Assembly: GCF_014205295.1 (NCBI RefSeq)
Contig: NZ_JACHNF010000001.1
Location: forward strand, 5,828,001 to 5,892,000
Source of the DNA: Kribbella solani
GTDB lineage: Bacteria; Actinomycetota; Actinomycetes; Propionibacteriales; Kribbellaceae
Length of the DNA stretch: 64,000 nucleotides
Reading direction: 5' to 3'
This document shows positions 31,790 to 40,166 of the stretch, piece by piece. The position numbers were made by a program, and so were the translations under genes. The number at the start of each line of letters is the position of its first letter. The stretch's first letter is position 1. Under the pieces are notes generated by a model that did no database searches, was not told where the DNA came from, and saw nothing but the letters and a program-made list of their open reading frames with translations.

Positions 31790-34027
31790 TCATCCCCAGG
31801 AAGCTGACTCCCTGAGTACGTCCGGCAGTTCGCCGACGACGCCGAGGCGTTGCGTGCAGCGGGTCAGCGCGACGTACAGGTCGCGCAGGCCGCGTGGTGA
31901 CTCGATCACGATGCCGTCCGGGTCGACGACGAGCACCGAGTCGAACTCCAGGCCCTTCGCCTCGCGGGCCGTCAGCACGCTGACCCCGCTGAGCCCGTTG
32001 ACCGCCTCCTGGAGCAGCTCGAGCCGGTTGCGTGACGTGATCACGCCGACTTCGCCGTACTGCGTCTCCTCCGCCGCCAGTTTGTAGACGTACAGCGCCT
32101 GATCCGACGCGGGTACGTCGACGTGCCACGGCTTGACGCCCGTCGACCGGACCGATCGTGGCGGCCGGGCCGACGGATCGACCTCGCGGAGTACGTCGTT
32201 CGCGAGCTCCATCACCTCGGCCGGCGTGCGGTAGTTGAGCGTCAGCTCGGCCAGCCGCCATCGATCGCCGAACGTCTCACCGAGCGCGCTCGCCCAGGAC
32301 GTACCGCCGCCGATCGAGCTGGTCTGCGCGACATCGCCGACCACCGTCATCGACCGCAGTGGGCACCGGCGCGCGATCGCCCGCCAGGCCATCGGCGACA
32401 ACTCCTGTGCCTCGTCGACGATCACATGTCCGTACGTCCAGCGCCGGTCCGCGGCGGCCCGGTCGGCCAGCGTACGGTCGTCGTCGGCCTCGTACCGCTC
32501 GGCCAGCGCCTCGGCGTTCAGCAGGTCCTTCGCGGTCAGGATCTCCGCGTCGTCGTCCTCGTCGAAGTCGGTCGATCCCGAACCGGAGAGTACGTCCAGA
32601 GCGCCTTGTGCGTAAGCGATCGCGCGCGCTCGCGCCGCCCGTTCCCGCGCCGCCTCGGTGCCGTCGTCGCCGAGCAGTTCGGCGGCTTCGTCCAGCAGCG
32701 GCACATCGGCCGGGCTCCAGTCGTCGCCGTACCGCAGCAGGTGTTCGCGATCCAGCGCACTCAGCTGCGGCGCCGCGGCCGCCAGCCGGGCCTCGTCGCC
32801 GTACAGATCCGCAAGGAGTTTCTGTGGACTGAGCAGCGGCCAAAGCCGGTCGAGCAACGTCTGTACGGCAGGCTCGGCGAGCACCTCCTTACGCAACTCG
32901 GCCAGGTCGTACTCGTCGAGCAACTGCTCGCCGTCGAGCGGATCCGTACCGATCAGCTCGGCGTACTGGTCCGTGAGGTGATCGACCATCTCCTTGTGGA
33001 AGAACGGCTGCGCCTGGTTGTGCGTGAGGTTCCGGTTGCCGACCCGGGCGTGCGCCGCGGCGACGATCCGCGGATCGAGAGTGAGCTCGGTCCGGTCGAC
33101 CGTGACGCGCAACGGCCGGTCCGGAAGCCACTGCCGATCGGCGACGGCTTGCGCGATCACCTCGGCCATCACCGTCCGGCCCTTGACGTCCGCGCTCTCC
33201 GGTGATTCCGGCCGGGTCGCGGTCACGCCGGGGAACAGTTCGGCGATCGTGACCAGCCGGACCCCGTCCTCTCCGAGTGACGGCAGCACTTGCCCGATGA
33301 AGCGCAGGAACGCCGCATTCGGGCCGACGACGAGAATTCCGCGCTTTTCCAGCTGCTCGCGGTGCGTGTACAGCAAGAATGCGGCCCGGTGCAGCGCGAT
33401 CGCGGTCTTGCCGGTACCCGGTCCGCCTTGTACGACCAGGATTCCGGGCAGTTCGGAGCGGATGATCCGGTCCTGGTCGGACTGGATGGTCTGGACGATC
33501 GACTCCATCTGGCCCGTCCGCCGAGCCTCCAGTGCCTTCATCAGGACGGCCTCACCGATCACGCCGGTGCCGGGCTTGGACGGGTCGGCCGCCTCACGAT
33601 CGAGGTCGAGTTGCTCGTCCTGGACGTCGATCACGCGGCGTAACCGGGTCTGGACATGCCTGCGGCGAACGACGCCGTGATTCGCCACGGCGGTGGCAAT
33701 GTAGAAGGGCCGCGCGGCCGGTGCGCGCCAGTCGACCAGTAACGGTTCGTAGTCGGCGTCGTGCAGGCCGAGCCGGCCGAGGTGCAGAACCTCGCCCGCG
33801 GCGGTGTCCAGCCGGCCGAAGTACAGGCCTTCCTCGGCGGCGTTCAGCCGGGCCTGCCGGAGCTTCAGGTCCCGGATCCGGCCGTCCCGCTGGTGCAGGG
33901 CCTGGGCGTTCCGGGTCCGGACCTGCTGTTCGTCGTCGGTGCGTGCCTCGGTCCGCGCGCGCTCGGCGTCCAGCGCGGCGTAGAACGTGATCAGGTGTGC
34001 CTGTTCGGCATCGACCGGATTCGGCAA
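31790..34027 (-). CDS. helD: HelD-like superfamily 1 ATPase (RNA polymerase recycling)
   Basis: 745 residues. Walker A GGPGTGKTAIALHRAAFLLY, Walker B VIVDEAQELSPMAW, motif III VVGDVAQTSS, motif IV TLNYRTPAEVM and VLTAREAKGLEFDSVLVVDP with a final LYVALTRCTQRLGVVGE. The N-terminal coiled coil (DAEQAHLITFYAALDAERAR) is the HelD plan, a protein that enters RNA polymerase and releases stalled complexes, in actinobacteria also linked to rifampicin tolerance. TTG start at 34027 is provisional (RBS ACGAGGGG). No rifampicin-associated promoter element is evident. Divergent from the protease. Confidence 0.9.
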   Translation of the reverse strand: MPNPVDAEQAHLITFYAALDAERARTEARTDDEQQVRTRNAQALHQRDGRIRDLKLRQARLNAAEEGLYFGRLDTAAGEVLHLGRLGLHDADYEPLLVDWRAPAARPFYIATAVANHGVVRRRHVQTRLRRVIDVQDEQLDLDREAADPSKPGTGVIGEAVLMKALEARRTGQMESIVQTIQSDQDRIIRSELPGILVVQGGPGTGKTAIALHRAAFLLYTHREQLEKRGILVVGPNAAFLRFIGQVLPSLGEDGVRLVTIAELFPGVTATRPESPESADVKGRTVMAEVIAQAVADRQWLPDRPLRVTVDRTELTLDPRIVAAAHARVGNRNLTHNQAQPFFHKEMVDHLTDQYAELIGTDPLDGEQLLDEYDLAELRKEVLAEPAVQTLLDRLWPLLSPQKLLADLYGDEARLAAAAPQLSALDREHLLRYGDDWSPADVPLLDEAAELLGDDGTEAARERAARARAIAYAQGALDVLSGSGSTDFDEDDDAEILTAKDLLNAEALAERYEADDDRTLADRAAADRRWTYGHVIVDEAQELSPMAWRAIARRCPLRSMTVVGDVAQTSSIGGGTSWASALGETFGDRWRLAELTLNYRTPAEVMELANDVLREVDPSARPPRSVRSTGVKPWHVDVPASDQALYVYKLAAEETQYGEVGVITSRNRLELLQEAVNGLSGVSVLTAREAKGLEFDSVLVVDPDGIVIESPRGLRDLYVALTRCTQRLGVVGELPDVLRESASWG

Positions 34028-34090
34028 ATTGCAACCCCTCGTGTTAAAATACCACCCGTTGGTTTTCAGCCGCATTTTTTGACTCGCGCA

Positions 34091-35281
34091 ATGAAAGTCG
34101 CGCCGCGGCGGCCACAAATGCTTGAGTTTATCCGCTCGCGGCGTTTTGCTGTAGTGGTGTTCCACTCGATCATCCCGCCGTACCTGCTCGAGCAACTCGA
34201 GCGGTCCGCGGGAGACCCCAGCCTTCGTGCCCGGTATCGGCAGTCGCTGCAGCATGACGCCGTCCTTCGGACCCGCCCCGCCGCGCCGGCACCAACGGCA
34301 GTGTCGGCCGGGCCCGTCGACGCGCCCGGCGGCCGGCAACGCAAGGTGTACGACGCGCACAACGGCACCGACCTGCCCGGTGCGCTGGTCCGCTCCGAGG
34401 GCGACGACCCGGTCAAGGACACGGCGGTCAACCAGGCGTACGACGGCACCGGCGCGACCTGGACGTTGTACAAGGAGTGCTACGGGCGGGACTCGATCGA
34501 CGGCAACGGGCTGGTCCTGACGTCGACGGTGCACTACGACCGCGCGTACGCGAACGCCTTCTGGAACGGCGCGCAGATGGTCTTCGGCGATGGTGACGGC
34601 GAGATCTTCGGCAACTTCACCGCAGCGATCGACGTCACCGGGCACGAGCTCACGCACGGCGTCACCCAGTACACGGCGAACCTCGCGTACGAGGGGCAGT
34701 CGGGTGCGCTGAACGAAAGCATCTCCGACGTCTTCGGGTCGCTCACCAAGCAGTACGCGCTGGGTCAGAGTGCCGCGCAGGCGGACTGGCTGATCGGCGC
34801 GGGTCTGTTCCTGCCTGGCGTGAAAGGCGTCGCGCTGCGGTCGATGAAGGCACCCGGCACGGCGTACGACGATCCGCGGCTGGGCAAGGATCCGCAGCCG
34901 GCGACGATGTCCGGGTACGTCGACACCAGCGACGACAACGGCGGCGTACACATCAACTCGGGCATCCCGAACCACGCGTTCTACCTGGCCGCGACCGGGA
35001 TCGGCGGGAACGCGTACGACGACGCCGGCAAGATCTGGTACGCCACCCTCACCTCCGGCACACTGCCGGCCACGGCCGGCTTCAAGGACTTCGCCGCCGC
35101 CACCCAGGCAGCGGCCCAGACCCTCTTCGGCGCTGACACTCCGCAACTGGCAGCCGTCACGAAGGCCTGGCAAACCGTCGGCGTGCTGGACGACTCGACG
35201 CCGTTGATGAACGCGGCCCAGAGCGGGCTGCACCCGTCCCCGCCGGTCTCGCCGCCGCCGGAGTCGACTCCGTCACACTGA
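34091..35281 (+). CDS. Protealysin-type M4 zinc metalloprotease
   Basis: 396 residues. The short propeptide carries IIPPYLLEQL, the PPxxL motif of protealysin-like M4 enzymes, with no signal peptide. Catalytic HELTHGVTQ (HExxH) with the distal Glu in NESISD, then the M4 DDNGGVHINSGIPNHAFY block. Related enzymes stay in the cell and mature in cis or trans. The Pro-rich tail (PSPPVSPPPESTPSH) is an addition. The companion inhibitor gene (emfourin) found next to many protealysins is absent here. Divergent from helD. Confidence 0.9.
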   Translation: MKVAPRRPQMLEFIRSRRFAVVVFHSIIPPYLLEQLERSAGDPSLRARYRQSLQHDAVLRTRPAAPAPTAVSAGPVDAPGGRQRKVYDAHNGTDLPGALVRSEGDDPVKDTAVNQAYDGTGATWTLYKECYGRDSIDGNGLVLTSTVHYDRAYANAFWNGAQMVFGDGDGEIFGNFTAAIDVTGHELTHGVTQYTANLAYEGQSGALNESISDVFGSLTKQYALGQSAAQADWLIGAGLFLPGVKGVALRSMKAPGTAYDDPRLGKDPQPATMSGYVDTSDDNGGVHINSGIPNHAFYLAATGIGGNAYDDAGKIWYATLTSGTLPATAGFKDFAAATQAAAQTLFGADTPQLAAVTKAWQTVGVLDDSTPLMNAAQSGLHPSPPVSPPPESTPSH

Positions 35282-35303
35282 AGCAGACCGGGCGTGAGAC
35301 GGG

Positions 35304-35334
35304 TTGACCTCAAGTCGAGTTGAGGTATTACCGT
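35304..35334 (+). promoter_or_regulatory. SoxR-box promoter of the FMN reductase
   Basis: TTGACC (35304-35309) and TACCGT (35329-35334) are spaced 19 bp, and the spacer contains CCTCAAGTCGAGTTGAGG (35308-35325), 15 of 18 matches to the E. coli soxS SoxR box. A start near 35343 would make the message leaderless, since GTG is at 35343. SoxR itself is not in this window. Confidence 0.7.
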
Positions 35335-35342
35335 CCTGAGCT

Positions 35343-35870
35343 GTGACAGTTCATCCGCTCCGGCTCGTCGTGCTGACGCGCAATCTCGAGGCGGGACGGT
35401 TCGGTACGGCGGTCACCCGCTGGTTCGCCCGCGAGGCCGAACGCGTGGACGACTTCAAGCTCGATCTGATCGATCTGAGCCGTGCGCCGCTGGACGGGCT
35501 GGCGGCACGGATCGCGGACGCCGACGCGGTCATGATCGTGACGGCGGAGTACAACCACGCGTACCCGGGTGACGTGAAGACCGCGATCGACGCGGTCCGG
35601 CGGCCCTGGTACGCGAAGCCGGTCGGATTCGTCGTGTACGGCGGACGCTCCGGCGGGCTGCGCGCGGCCGAACAGCTCCGGCTGGTCTTCGGCGAACTGC
35701 ACGCGGTGACGATCCGGGACAGCCTCGGCTTCCGCGAGGAGGATTTCACGCCCACCGGTGAGCCGGTCGACCCGACCACCTCCGCGGCCGCCGCCGCGCT
35801 GCTCCGGCAGCTCGCCTGGTGGGCCCGCAGCCTGCGCGACGCCCGCGCCGCCACGCCGTACCCGGAATAG
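35343..35870 (+). CDS. NADPH-dependent FMN reductase (flavodoxin fold)
   Basis: 175 residues: VVLTRNLEAGRFGTAVTRWF at the N-terminus, DAVMIVTAEYNHAYPGDVKTAIDAV (the flavin-binding YNHAYP loop) and FVVYGGRSGGLRAAEQLR. These small reductases use NAD(P)H to reduce FMN or quinones. The SoxR-box promoter, with the GTG right at the predicted transcription start, suggests induction by redox-active compounds, as in the Streptomyces SoxR regulon. Confidence 0.9.
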   Translation: MTVHPLRLVVLTRNLEAGRFGTAVTRWFAREAERVDDFKLDLIDLSRAPLDGLAARIADADAVMIVTAEYNHAYPGDVKTAIDAVRRPWYAKPVGFVVYGGRSGGLRAAEQLRLVFGELHAVTIRDSLGFREEDFTPTGEPVDPTTSAAAAALLRQLAWWARSLRDARAATPYPE

Positions 35871-35927
35871 CTTCGCGAAACGCCGCACCCGGAATACGTT
35901 GGCGAACGCGGTGGTTGACGGTTGAAC

Positions 35928-36941
35928 GTGACCGCCGAATCGATGCCCCTGTCCGTGCTCGACCTCTCCCCGGTGCCGACGGGTACGCGGCCGTCGCAGG
36001 CGCTGCACGAGACCCTCGAACTGGCCCGGACCGCCGAAGCCGCGGGGTACCACCGGTTCTGGCTGGCGGAGCATCACAACATCCCGAGCGTGGTGAGTAC
36101 GAGCCCGGAGGTGATGATCGCGGCCGTCGCGGCGGCGACCTCGACGATTCGCGTCGGCTCCGGCGGCATCATGCTGCCGAACCACTCACCGCTCAAGGTG
36201 GCCGAGACGTTCCGCGTCCTCGGTGGTCTGTACCCGGACCGGATCGACCTCGGCATCGGCCGCGCGCCCGGTACCGATCAGCGCACCGCGCTCGCGTTGC
36301 GCCGCAGTCGCGAGGCACTCGGCGCGGACGACTTCACCGAGCAGTACGCCGAGCTCCGTGCGTACGTCGAGGGTTTTCCGGCCGGTCATCCGTTCGAGCC
36401 GATCAGCGCGCAGCCCGACGACGTACCGCTGCCGCCGGTGTGGATCCTCGGCTCCAGCACGTACGGCGGTCAGGCGGCGGCCGCGCTTGGTACCGGATTC
36501 GCGTACGCCGGGCACTTCGGTACGCTCGACCCGTCCGGCGTGATCGCTTCGTACAAGGAGAACTTCCAGCGCCCCGGGCACGAGCCGCACGCGATCCTCG
36601 CGCTGGCCGCGATCGTGGCCGAGACCGAGGAACGCGCCGCGCAACTCGCCCGCGCCAACGCGCTCTCCACCCTCAACCTCCGCTCCGGCCGGCCAGGTCC
36701 GCTCCCGTCGCCCGAGGAAGCGGCCGCGTACCCGTGGACCGACGCCGAGCTCGCCGCGATCGAAGACTGGACCGGGCTGGTCTCGGTCGGCACGCCCGAC
36801 CAGGTGGCCGCCGACCTGCGCCGCCGCGCCGAGGTCGCCGGCGCCGACGAGCTGATCATCACCACCAACATCCACAACCCCGCCGAGCGCCGCCGCTCCT
36901 TCCAGCTACTCGCCGAGGCCTGGGGCCTGAAGCCCCGCTGA
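35928..36941 (+). CDS. LLM-class flavin-dependent oxidoreductase
   Basis: About 337 residues, luciferase-like monooxygenase fold: LPVLSDL-type start (SVLDLSPV), RFWLAEHHNIPSVVSTSP, LGIGRAPGTDQRT and WILGSSTYGGQAAAALG. MsnO8/YhbW-like subgroup with FMN or F420. The GTG at 35928 is chosen; ATG 35943 is also possible, and neither has a clear ribosome-binding site. It lies 57 bp after the FMN reductase, which could supply reduced flavin, so an operon is plausible. Confidence 0.87.
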   Translation: MTAESMPLSVLDLSPVPTGTRPSQALHETLELARTAEAAGYHRFWLAEHHNIPSVVSTSPEVMIAAVAAATSTIRVGSGGIMLPNHSPLKVAETFRVLGGLYPDRIDLGIGRAPGTDQRTALALRRSREALGADDFTEQYAELRAYVEGFPAGHPFEPISAQPDDVPLPPVWILGSSTYGGQAAAALGTGFAYAGHFGTLDPSGVIASYKENFQRPGHEPHAILALAAIVAETEERAAQLARANALSTLNLRSGRPGPLPSPEEAAAYPWTDAELAAIEDWTGLVSVGTPDQVAADLRRRAEVAGADELIITTNIHNPAERRRSFQLLAEAWGLKPR

Positions 36942-36955
36942 CCGCGGACCTGCAC

Positions 36956-37035
36956 CACTCACCAACTCGCCCAGCCGACCCGCTGCGCGGCTCGCGCGAG
37001 CGTCAGGTGCCCGGTGTGCGGGAGGTTGGTGAGTG
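36956..37035. terminator. Long inverted repeat between convergent LLM and Lrp genes
   Basis: CACTCACCAAC (36956-36966) and GTTGGTGAGTG (37025-37035) are perfectly complementary across a 58-base loop, filling the space between the two stop codons. Likely a bidirectional transcription stop; the loop is unusually long for a classic terminator. Confidence 0.5.
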
Positions 37036-37560
37036 TCACACGTCCGGGGTCGCCCGGACGTGCTCGAAGATCAGGCTGGTTTCGGCGTGGCTGACGGCCG
37101 GATCCGCCGTCAGGTGGTCCAGCACGAACTCGCGGAGCGCGTCCGGGGTCGCGGCGGACACGTGCAACAGGTAGTCGTTGGCGCCGCTGACGTGGAAGAG
37201 CGAGAGCACCCCGGGCAGCCGCGGGACCTTCGTCCGGAAGCGGTCGATCTCGTCGCGTGAATGCGCGCCGATCCGGATCGCGATCAGCGCCTGCAGCGGC
37301 CGGCCGAGCGCGGCCAGGTCCACCTCCGCGTGGAAGCCGCGGATCACGCCGCGTTCGCGGAGTGACCGGACCCGGGTCAGACAGGTCGACGGCGCGATCC
37401 CGGTCGCCTCGGCGAGCGCGTTGTTCGGCATCCGGCCGTCCGCGCTCAGCAGCGCGACCAGGTGCCGGTCCACCTCGTCGAGCCCGGCCGTACCGGTGCC
37501 GGAAGTCGCGCCGGGAGTGGCTCGTGGCGCCGGTCCAGGCGTCCGACGATCCTTCGGCAT
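37036..37560 (-). CDS. Lrp/AsnC-family regulator
   Basis: 174 residues. HTH (LDEVDRHLVALLSADGRMPN, ALAEATGIAPSTCLTRVRSL) and an RAM ligand domain (PGVLSLFHVSGANDYLLHV). A Pro/Thr/Gly-rich leader of 25 residues precedes the HTH. Divergent from the PLP trans-sulfuration enzyme across a 132-bp gap with TCCACAG-type repeats, so it likely controls amino-acid metabolism there. Confidence 0.92.
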   Translation of the reverse strand: MPKDRRTPGPAPRATPGATSGTGTAGLDEVDRHLVALLSADGRMPNNALAEATGIAPSTCLTRVRSLRERGVIRGFHAEVDLAALGRPLQALIAIRIGAHSRDEIDRFRTKVPRLPGVLSLFHVSGANDYLLHVSAATPDALREFVLDHLTADPAVSHAETSLIFEHVRATPDV

Positions 37561-37578
37561 GCTCTCACTGTAGGGCCT

Positions 37579-37616
37579 ATCCACAGAATCCACAGCGTGT
37601 GGATGAGCCTGTGGAC
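37579..37616. promoter_or_regulatory. Nested TCCACAG dyads, likely Lrp operator
   Basis: ATCCACA (37588-37594) GCG TGTGGAT (37598-37604) is a perfect dyad, enclosed by TCCACAG (37580-37586) and CTGTGGA (37609-37615). The array sits between the divergent Lrp and trans-sulfuration genes and would suit an Lrp dimer or octamer. Resemblance to DnaA boxes (TTATCCACA) is noted but partial. Confidence 0.5.
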
Positions 37617-37692
37617 GAATTATCTTCGGAACTATTGCGCTGATCTCGCAGAAGATTCCATCCTCACCGCACAACCTGGTGAGGAGGCAGTC

Positions 37693-38841
37693 ATGACCCA
37701 GCTCGACACCCGATCGGTGCACGCCGGCCGCGACGACCTGTCCGCTCTCGGCGTGCACGTACCGCCGATCGACCTGTCCACCACTTATCCGCTGCCGAGC
37801 GTCGACACCGGCGGCGCGGCGTACGACACGCTCACGCAGGGCCGCGCCCCGGAGGGCGGGAGCCTGGTCTACCAGCGGCTGTGGAACCCGACGGTCGCCC
37901 GGTTCGAGGACGCGCTCGCCGAGCTCGAGCACTCCGACGGCGCGGTCGCGTTCGGTTCCGGCATGGCCGCGCTGACCGCGTGCCTGCTCGCCGCCGTCGC
38001 CGCGGGCAGTCCGCACATGGTCGCCGTACGCCCCCTGTACGGCGGCACCGATCACCTGTTGTCCACAGGCCTCCTGGGGACAACAGTCACGTACGCCCGG
38101 CCGGCCGAGGTCCGGTCGGCGATCCAGCCGGACACCGGCCTGGTCATCGTCGAGACGCCGGCCAACCCGACCGTCGATCTCGTCGACATCGCGGCGATCG
38201 CGGCGGCGGCCGGTGACGTACCGGTGCTTGTGGACAACACGTTCGCCACGCCCGTACTGCAGCAACCGGCTCGGCACGGGGCGAGCCTGGTTCTGCATTC
38301 GGCGACCAAGTACCTCGGTGGGCATGGCGACGTGATGGGTGGGGTCGTCGCGGGCGGTGTGGAATGGGTTGCCCGGCTCAGGCAGATCCGCGCGGTCACG
38401 GGCGGTCTGCTGCATCCGATGGCGGCGTACGAGCTTCATCGCGGACTGCAGACATTGCCGGTCCGCGTACGCGCGCAGCAGGCGACCGCGATCAAGGTGG
38501 CCGACTGGCTTTCGGCGCAACCGTCAGTCGAGCGCGTGTACTACCCGGGGCTGGCCGATCCGCAAGGCCTGATCGGCCGGCAGCAGTCCGGGCCGGGTGC
38601 CGTCCTCGCGTTCACCGTTGCCGGCGGCTACGAAGCGGCTTCTCGGGTCGCCGGGCGGCTGAAGCTGATCACGCATGCTGTTTCGCTGGGCGGCGTCGAC
38701 ACGCTGATCCAGCACCCCGCCGCGCTCACCCACCGCCTCGTCAGCACCGAAGCCAAGCCCTCCGACGCCCTCCTCCGCCTCTCCCTGGGCCTAGAAGACC
38801 CCGAAGACCTCACCACCGACCTCGCCACCGCCCTGTCCTGA
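37693..38841 (+). CDS. PLP-dependent trans-sulfuration enzyme (cystathionine/methionine gamma-lyase family)
   Basis: 382 residues, fold-type I. TRSVHAGRDD, PIDLSTTYPLP, YQRLWNPTVARFEDALAELE, and SATKYLGGHGDVMGG with the PLP lysine. SLGGVDTLIQHPA is the typical C-terminal loop. Probably a methionine/cystathionine gamma-lyase or synthase; substrate cannot be fixed by sight. GAGGAGG 5 bases before the ATG. Divergent Lrp regulator; followed by a hairpin terminator. Confidence 0.9.
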   Translation: MTQLDTRSVHAGRDDLSALGVHVPPIDLSTTYPLPSVDTGGAAYDTLTQGRAPEGGSLVYQRLWNPTVARFEDALAELEHSDGAVAFGSGMAALTACLLAAVAAGSPHMVAVRPLYGGTDHLLSTGLLGTTVTYARPAEVRSAIQPDTGLVIVETPANPTVDLVDIAAIAAAAGDVPVLVDNTFATPVLQQPARHGASLVLHSATKYLGGHGDVMGGVVAGGVEWVARLRQIRAVTGGLLHPMAAYELHRGLQTLPVRVRAQQATAIKVADWLSAQPSVERVYYPGLADPQGLIGRQQSGPGAVLAFTVAGGYEAASRVAGRLKLITHAVSLGGVDTLIQHPAALTHRLVSTEAKPSDALLRLSLGLEDPEDLTTDLATALS

Positions 38842-38843
38842 CC

Positions 38844-38904
38844 CACCTTGGGAAGCCACCGCGCGTTTTCAGGCGATGGAAATGCGCGGTGGGTTCTCAA
38901 GGTG
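38844..38904 (+). terminator. Hairpin terminator after the trans-sulfuration gene
   Basis: CACCTTG (38844-38850) pairs with CAAGGTG (38898-38904) and, inside, CCACCGCGC (38856-38864) pairs with GCGCGGTGG (38884-38892). It begins 2 bases after the stop. There is no T-run, so the ending may be factor-dependent. Gap of 157 bp to the next gene. Confidence 0.6.
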
Positions 38905-38998
38905 CGGGCCAGGAATCTGCTGAGGGCAGATCTGGGGTGGGGAGGACTGGGGGGATGGCACACTCGGGGTAGGACATCGGAGGCGAGGAGGGCCAGTC

Positions 38999-39346
38999 GT
39001 GTTGCTACGTCAGGTGATCGGGAACGTCTTCCGCCGATTGCGGCGCGAGCGGGGGATCACCCTGCGTGAGCTCGCCGAGTTGGCCCAGGTGTCGGTGCCC
39101 TACCTGTCCGAGATCGAACGCGGCCGCAAGGAGCCCTCCTCGGAGATCCTGGCCGCGATCTGCCGCGCCCTCGAGCTCGAGCTGACCGACCTGCTGGCCG
39201 AGGTGCAGTTCGATCTCGCCACCGCGGTTCGCCAGACGCTGCCGGTGCGGCTGCAGACGGCGGCGATCCGGGTCGAGGAGCGCTCCCACCTCCAGGTCCC
39301 CTCCGGTCCGCGCGCCTCCGCACAGGTCTTCGCGCTGGTCGCATAG
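38999..39346 (+). CDS. clgR: ClgR-like XRE-family regulator
   Basis: 115 residues. The XRE HTH (GNVFRRLRRERGITLRELAELAQVSVPYLSEIERGRKEPSSE) and the following AAICRALELELTDLL are the ClgR pattern, the activator of clp protease genes in actinobacteria. Unlike the usual ClgR locus (near cinA/pgsA) there are no such neighbours, so this may be a paralogue. GTG start at 38999. C-terminal tail of about 30 residues ends in VFALVA, like Clp-degradable regulators with hydrophobic Ala ends. Confidence 0.85.
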   Translation: MLLRQVIGNVFRRLRRERGITLRELAELAQVSVPYLSEIERGRKEPSSEILAAICRALELELTDLLAEVQFDLATAVRQTLPVRLQTAAIRVEERSHLQVPSGPRASAQVFALVA

Positions 39347-39416
39347 TTGGTCCGCTGGTACGCGGCCGGCCGATAAACCACCTGCCGGTTGTAGCGGTTG
39401 TGCATAACCTGGCCGG

Positions 39417-40166
39417 GTGCCTCACATCAAACGCCGACCACCGGCAACTCCTGGTTCGATCCCGGCCGCGCTGAACATGTTCGAGTCCGAGGTGCGGTTC
39501 TACCGCGAGATCGCCCCGGTCGTCGGCGTACGCGTGCCGGCCTGCTACGAATCCGAGGCATCCGCCGAGGGCACCCTGCTGGTACTGGAAGACCTGTCCG
39601 CCTGGGCGCCCGGCGCGGAACCGGACGCCGGCGCCCGCGCGCTCCGCGAGCTCCACGATCGTTGGTCCGGCCAAGCACATGTCCGCTGGCCGTGGTTGCG
39701 CTCACTCGGAGCGGGCGAGGACCTGGTGGCGGCGTTGTACGACGAGACCTGGCCCGCGCTGGCCGAGCGTCAGGACCTGAGCGCGCCGGTCCGCGACTTC
39801 GGCGCGCGCCTGGTCGGCAGGGTCGCCGAGGTCGAGCGGGAAGTCGAACGGGCCGGTGTGCTGACAATGGTGCACGGTGACGCCGCCGCGCAGAACCTCC
39901 GTACCGGGCCGAACGGCGAGGTCGCCTTCCTGGACTGGGAAGACGTGTCCGCCGCGCCTGGGGTGCTCGATCTGGCCTGGTTCTTGGTCTCGTCGGTGCA
40001 GCCGGATCGCTGGCAAGAGGCGCTGGACGCGTACGGGGAGGTCGTCGGCCTGAAGCAGGTCCTGCCGTCGGTGATGGTGCAGGGGTACCTGACGCTGGCT
40101 GATCTGCCGGATGGAGAAGGCGCGGACTGGAACGCTCGGCTGCAAGCGGCCGTGGAGGCTCTGTGA
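39417..40166 (+). CDS. Aminoglycoside-phosphotransferase-family kinase, N-lobe truncated
   Basis: 249 residues. FESEVRFYREIAPVVGVRVPACY is typical of the C-terminal side of the N-lobe; catalytic loop MVHGDAAAQN (HGDxxxxN) and metal Asp in FLDWED follow. Relatives are 300-350 residues; the first strands with the glycine-rich loop, about 40 residues, are absent, and an in-frame TAA lies 12 bp before the GTG, so it is truncated or degenerate. ATP binding is doubtful. The GTGA overlap joins it to the next gene. Confidence 0.7.
   Translation: MPHIKRRPPATPGSIPAALNMFESEVRFYREIAPVVGVRVPACYESEASAEGTLLVLEDLSAWAPGAEPDAGARALRELHDRWSGQAHVRWPWLRSLGAGEDLVAALYDETWPALAERQDLSAPVRDFGARLVGRVAEVEREVERAGVLTMVHGDAAAQNLRTGPNGEVAFLDWEDVSAAPGVLDLAWFLVSSVQPDRWQEALDAYGEVVGLKQVLPSVMVQGYLTLADLPDGEGADWNARLQAAVEAL

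Noticed and set aside
37579..37616. Possible DnaA-box cluster or replication origin
   Set aside because: Half-sites are TCCACAG rather than TTATCCACA, there is no AT-rich unwinding region, and dnaA/dnaN/gyrB are not present.
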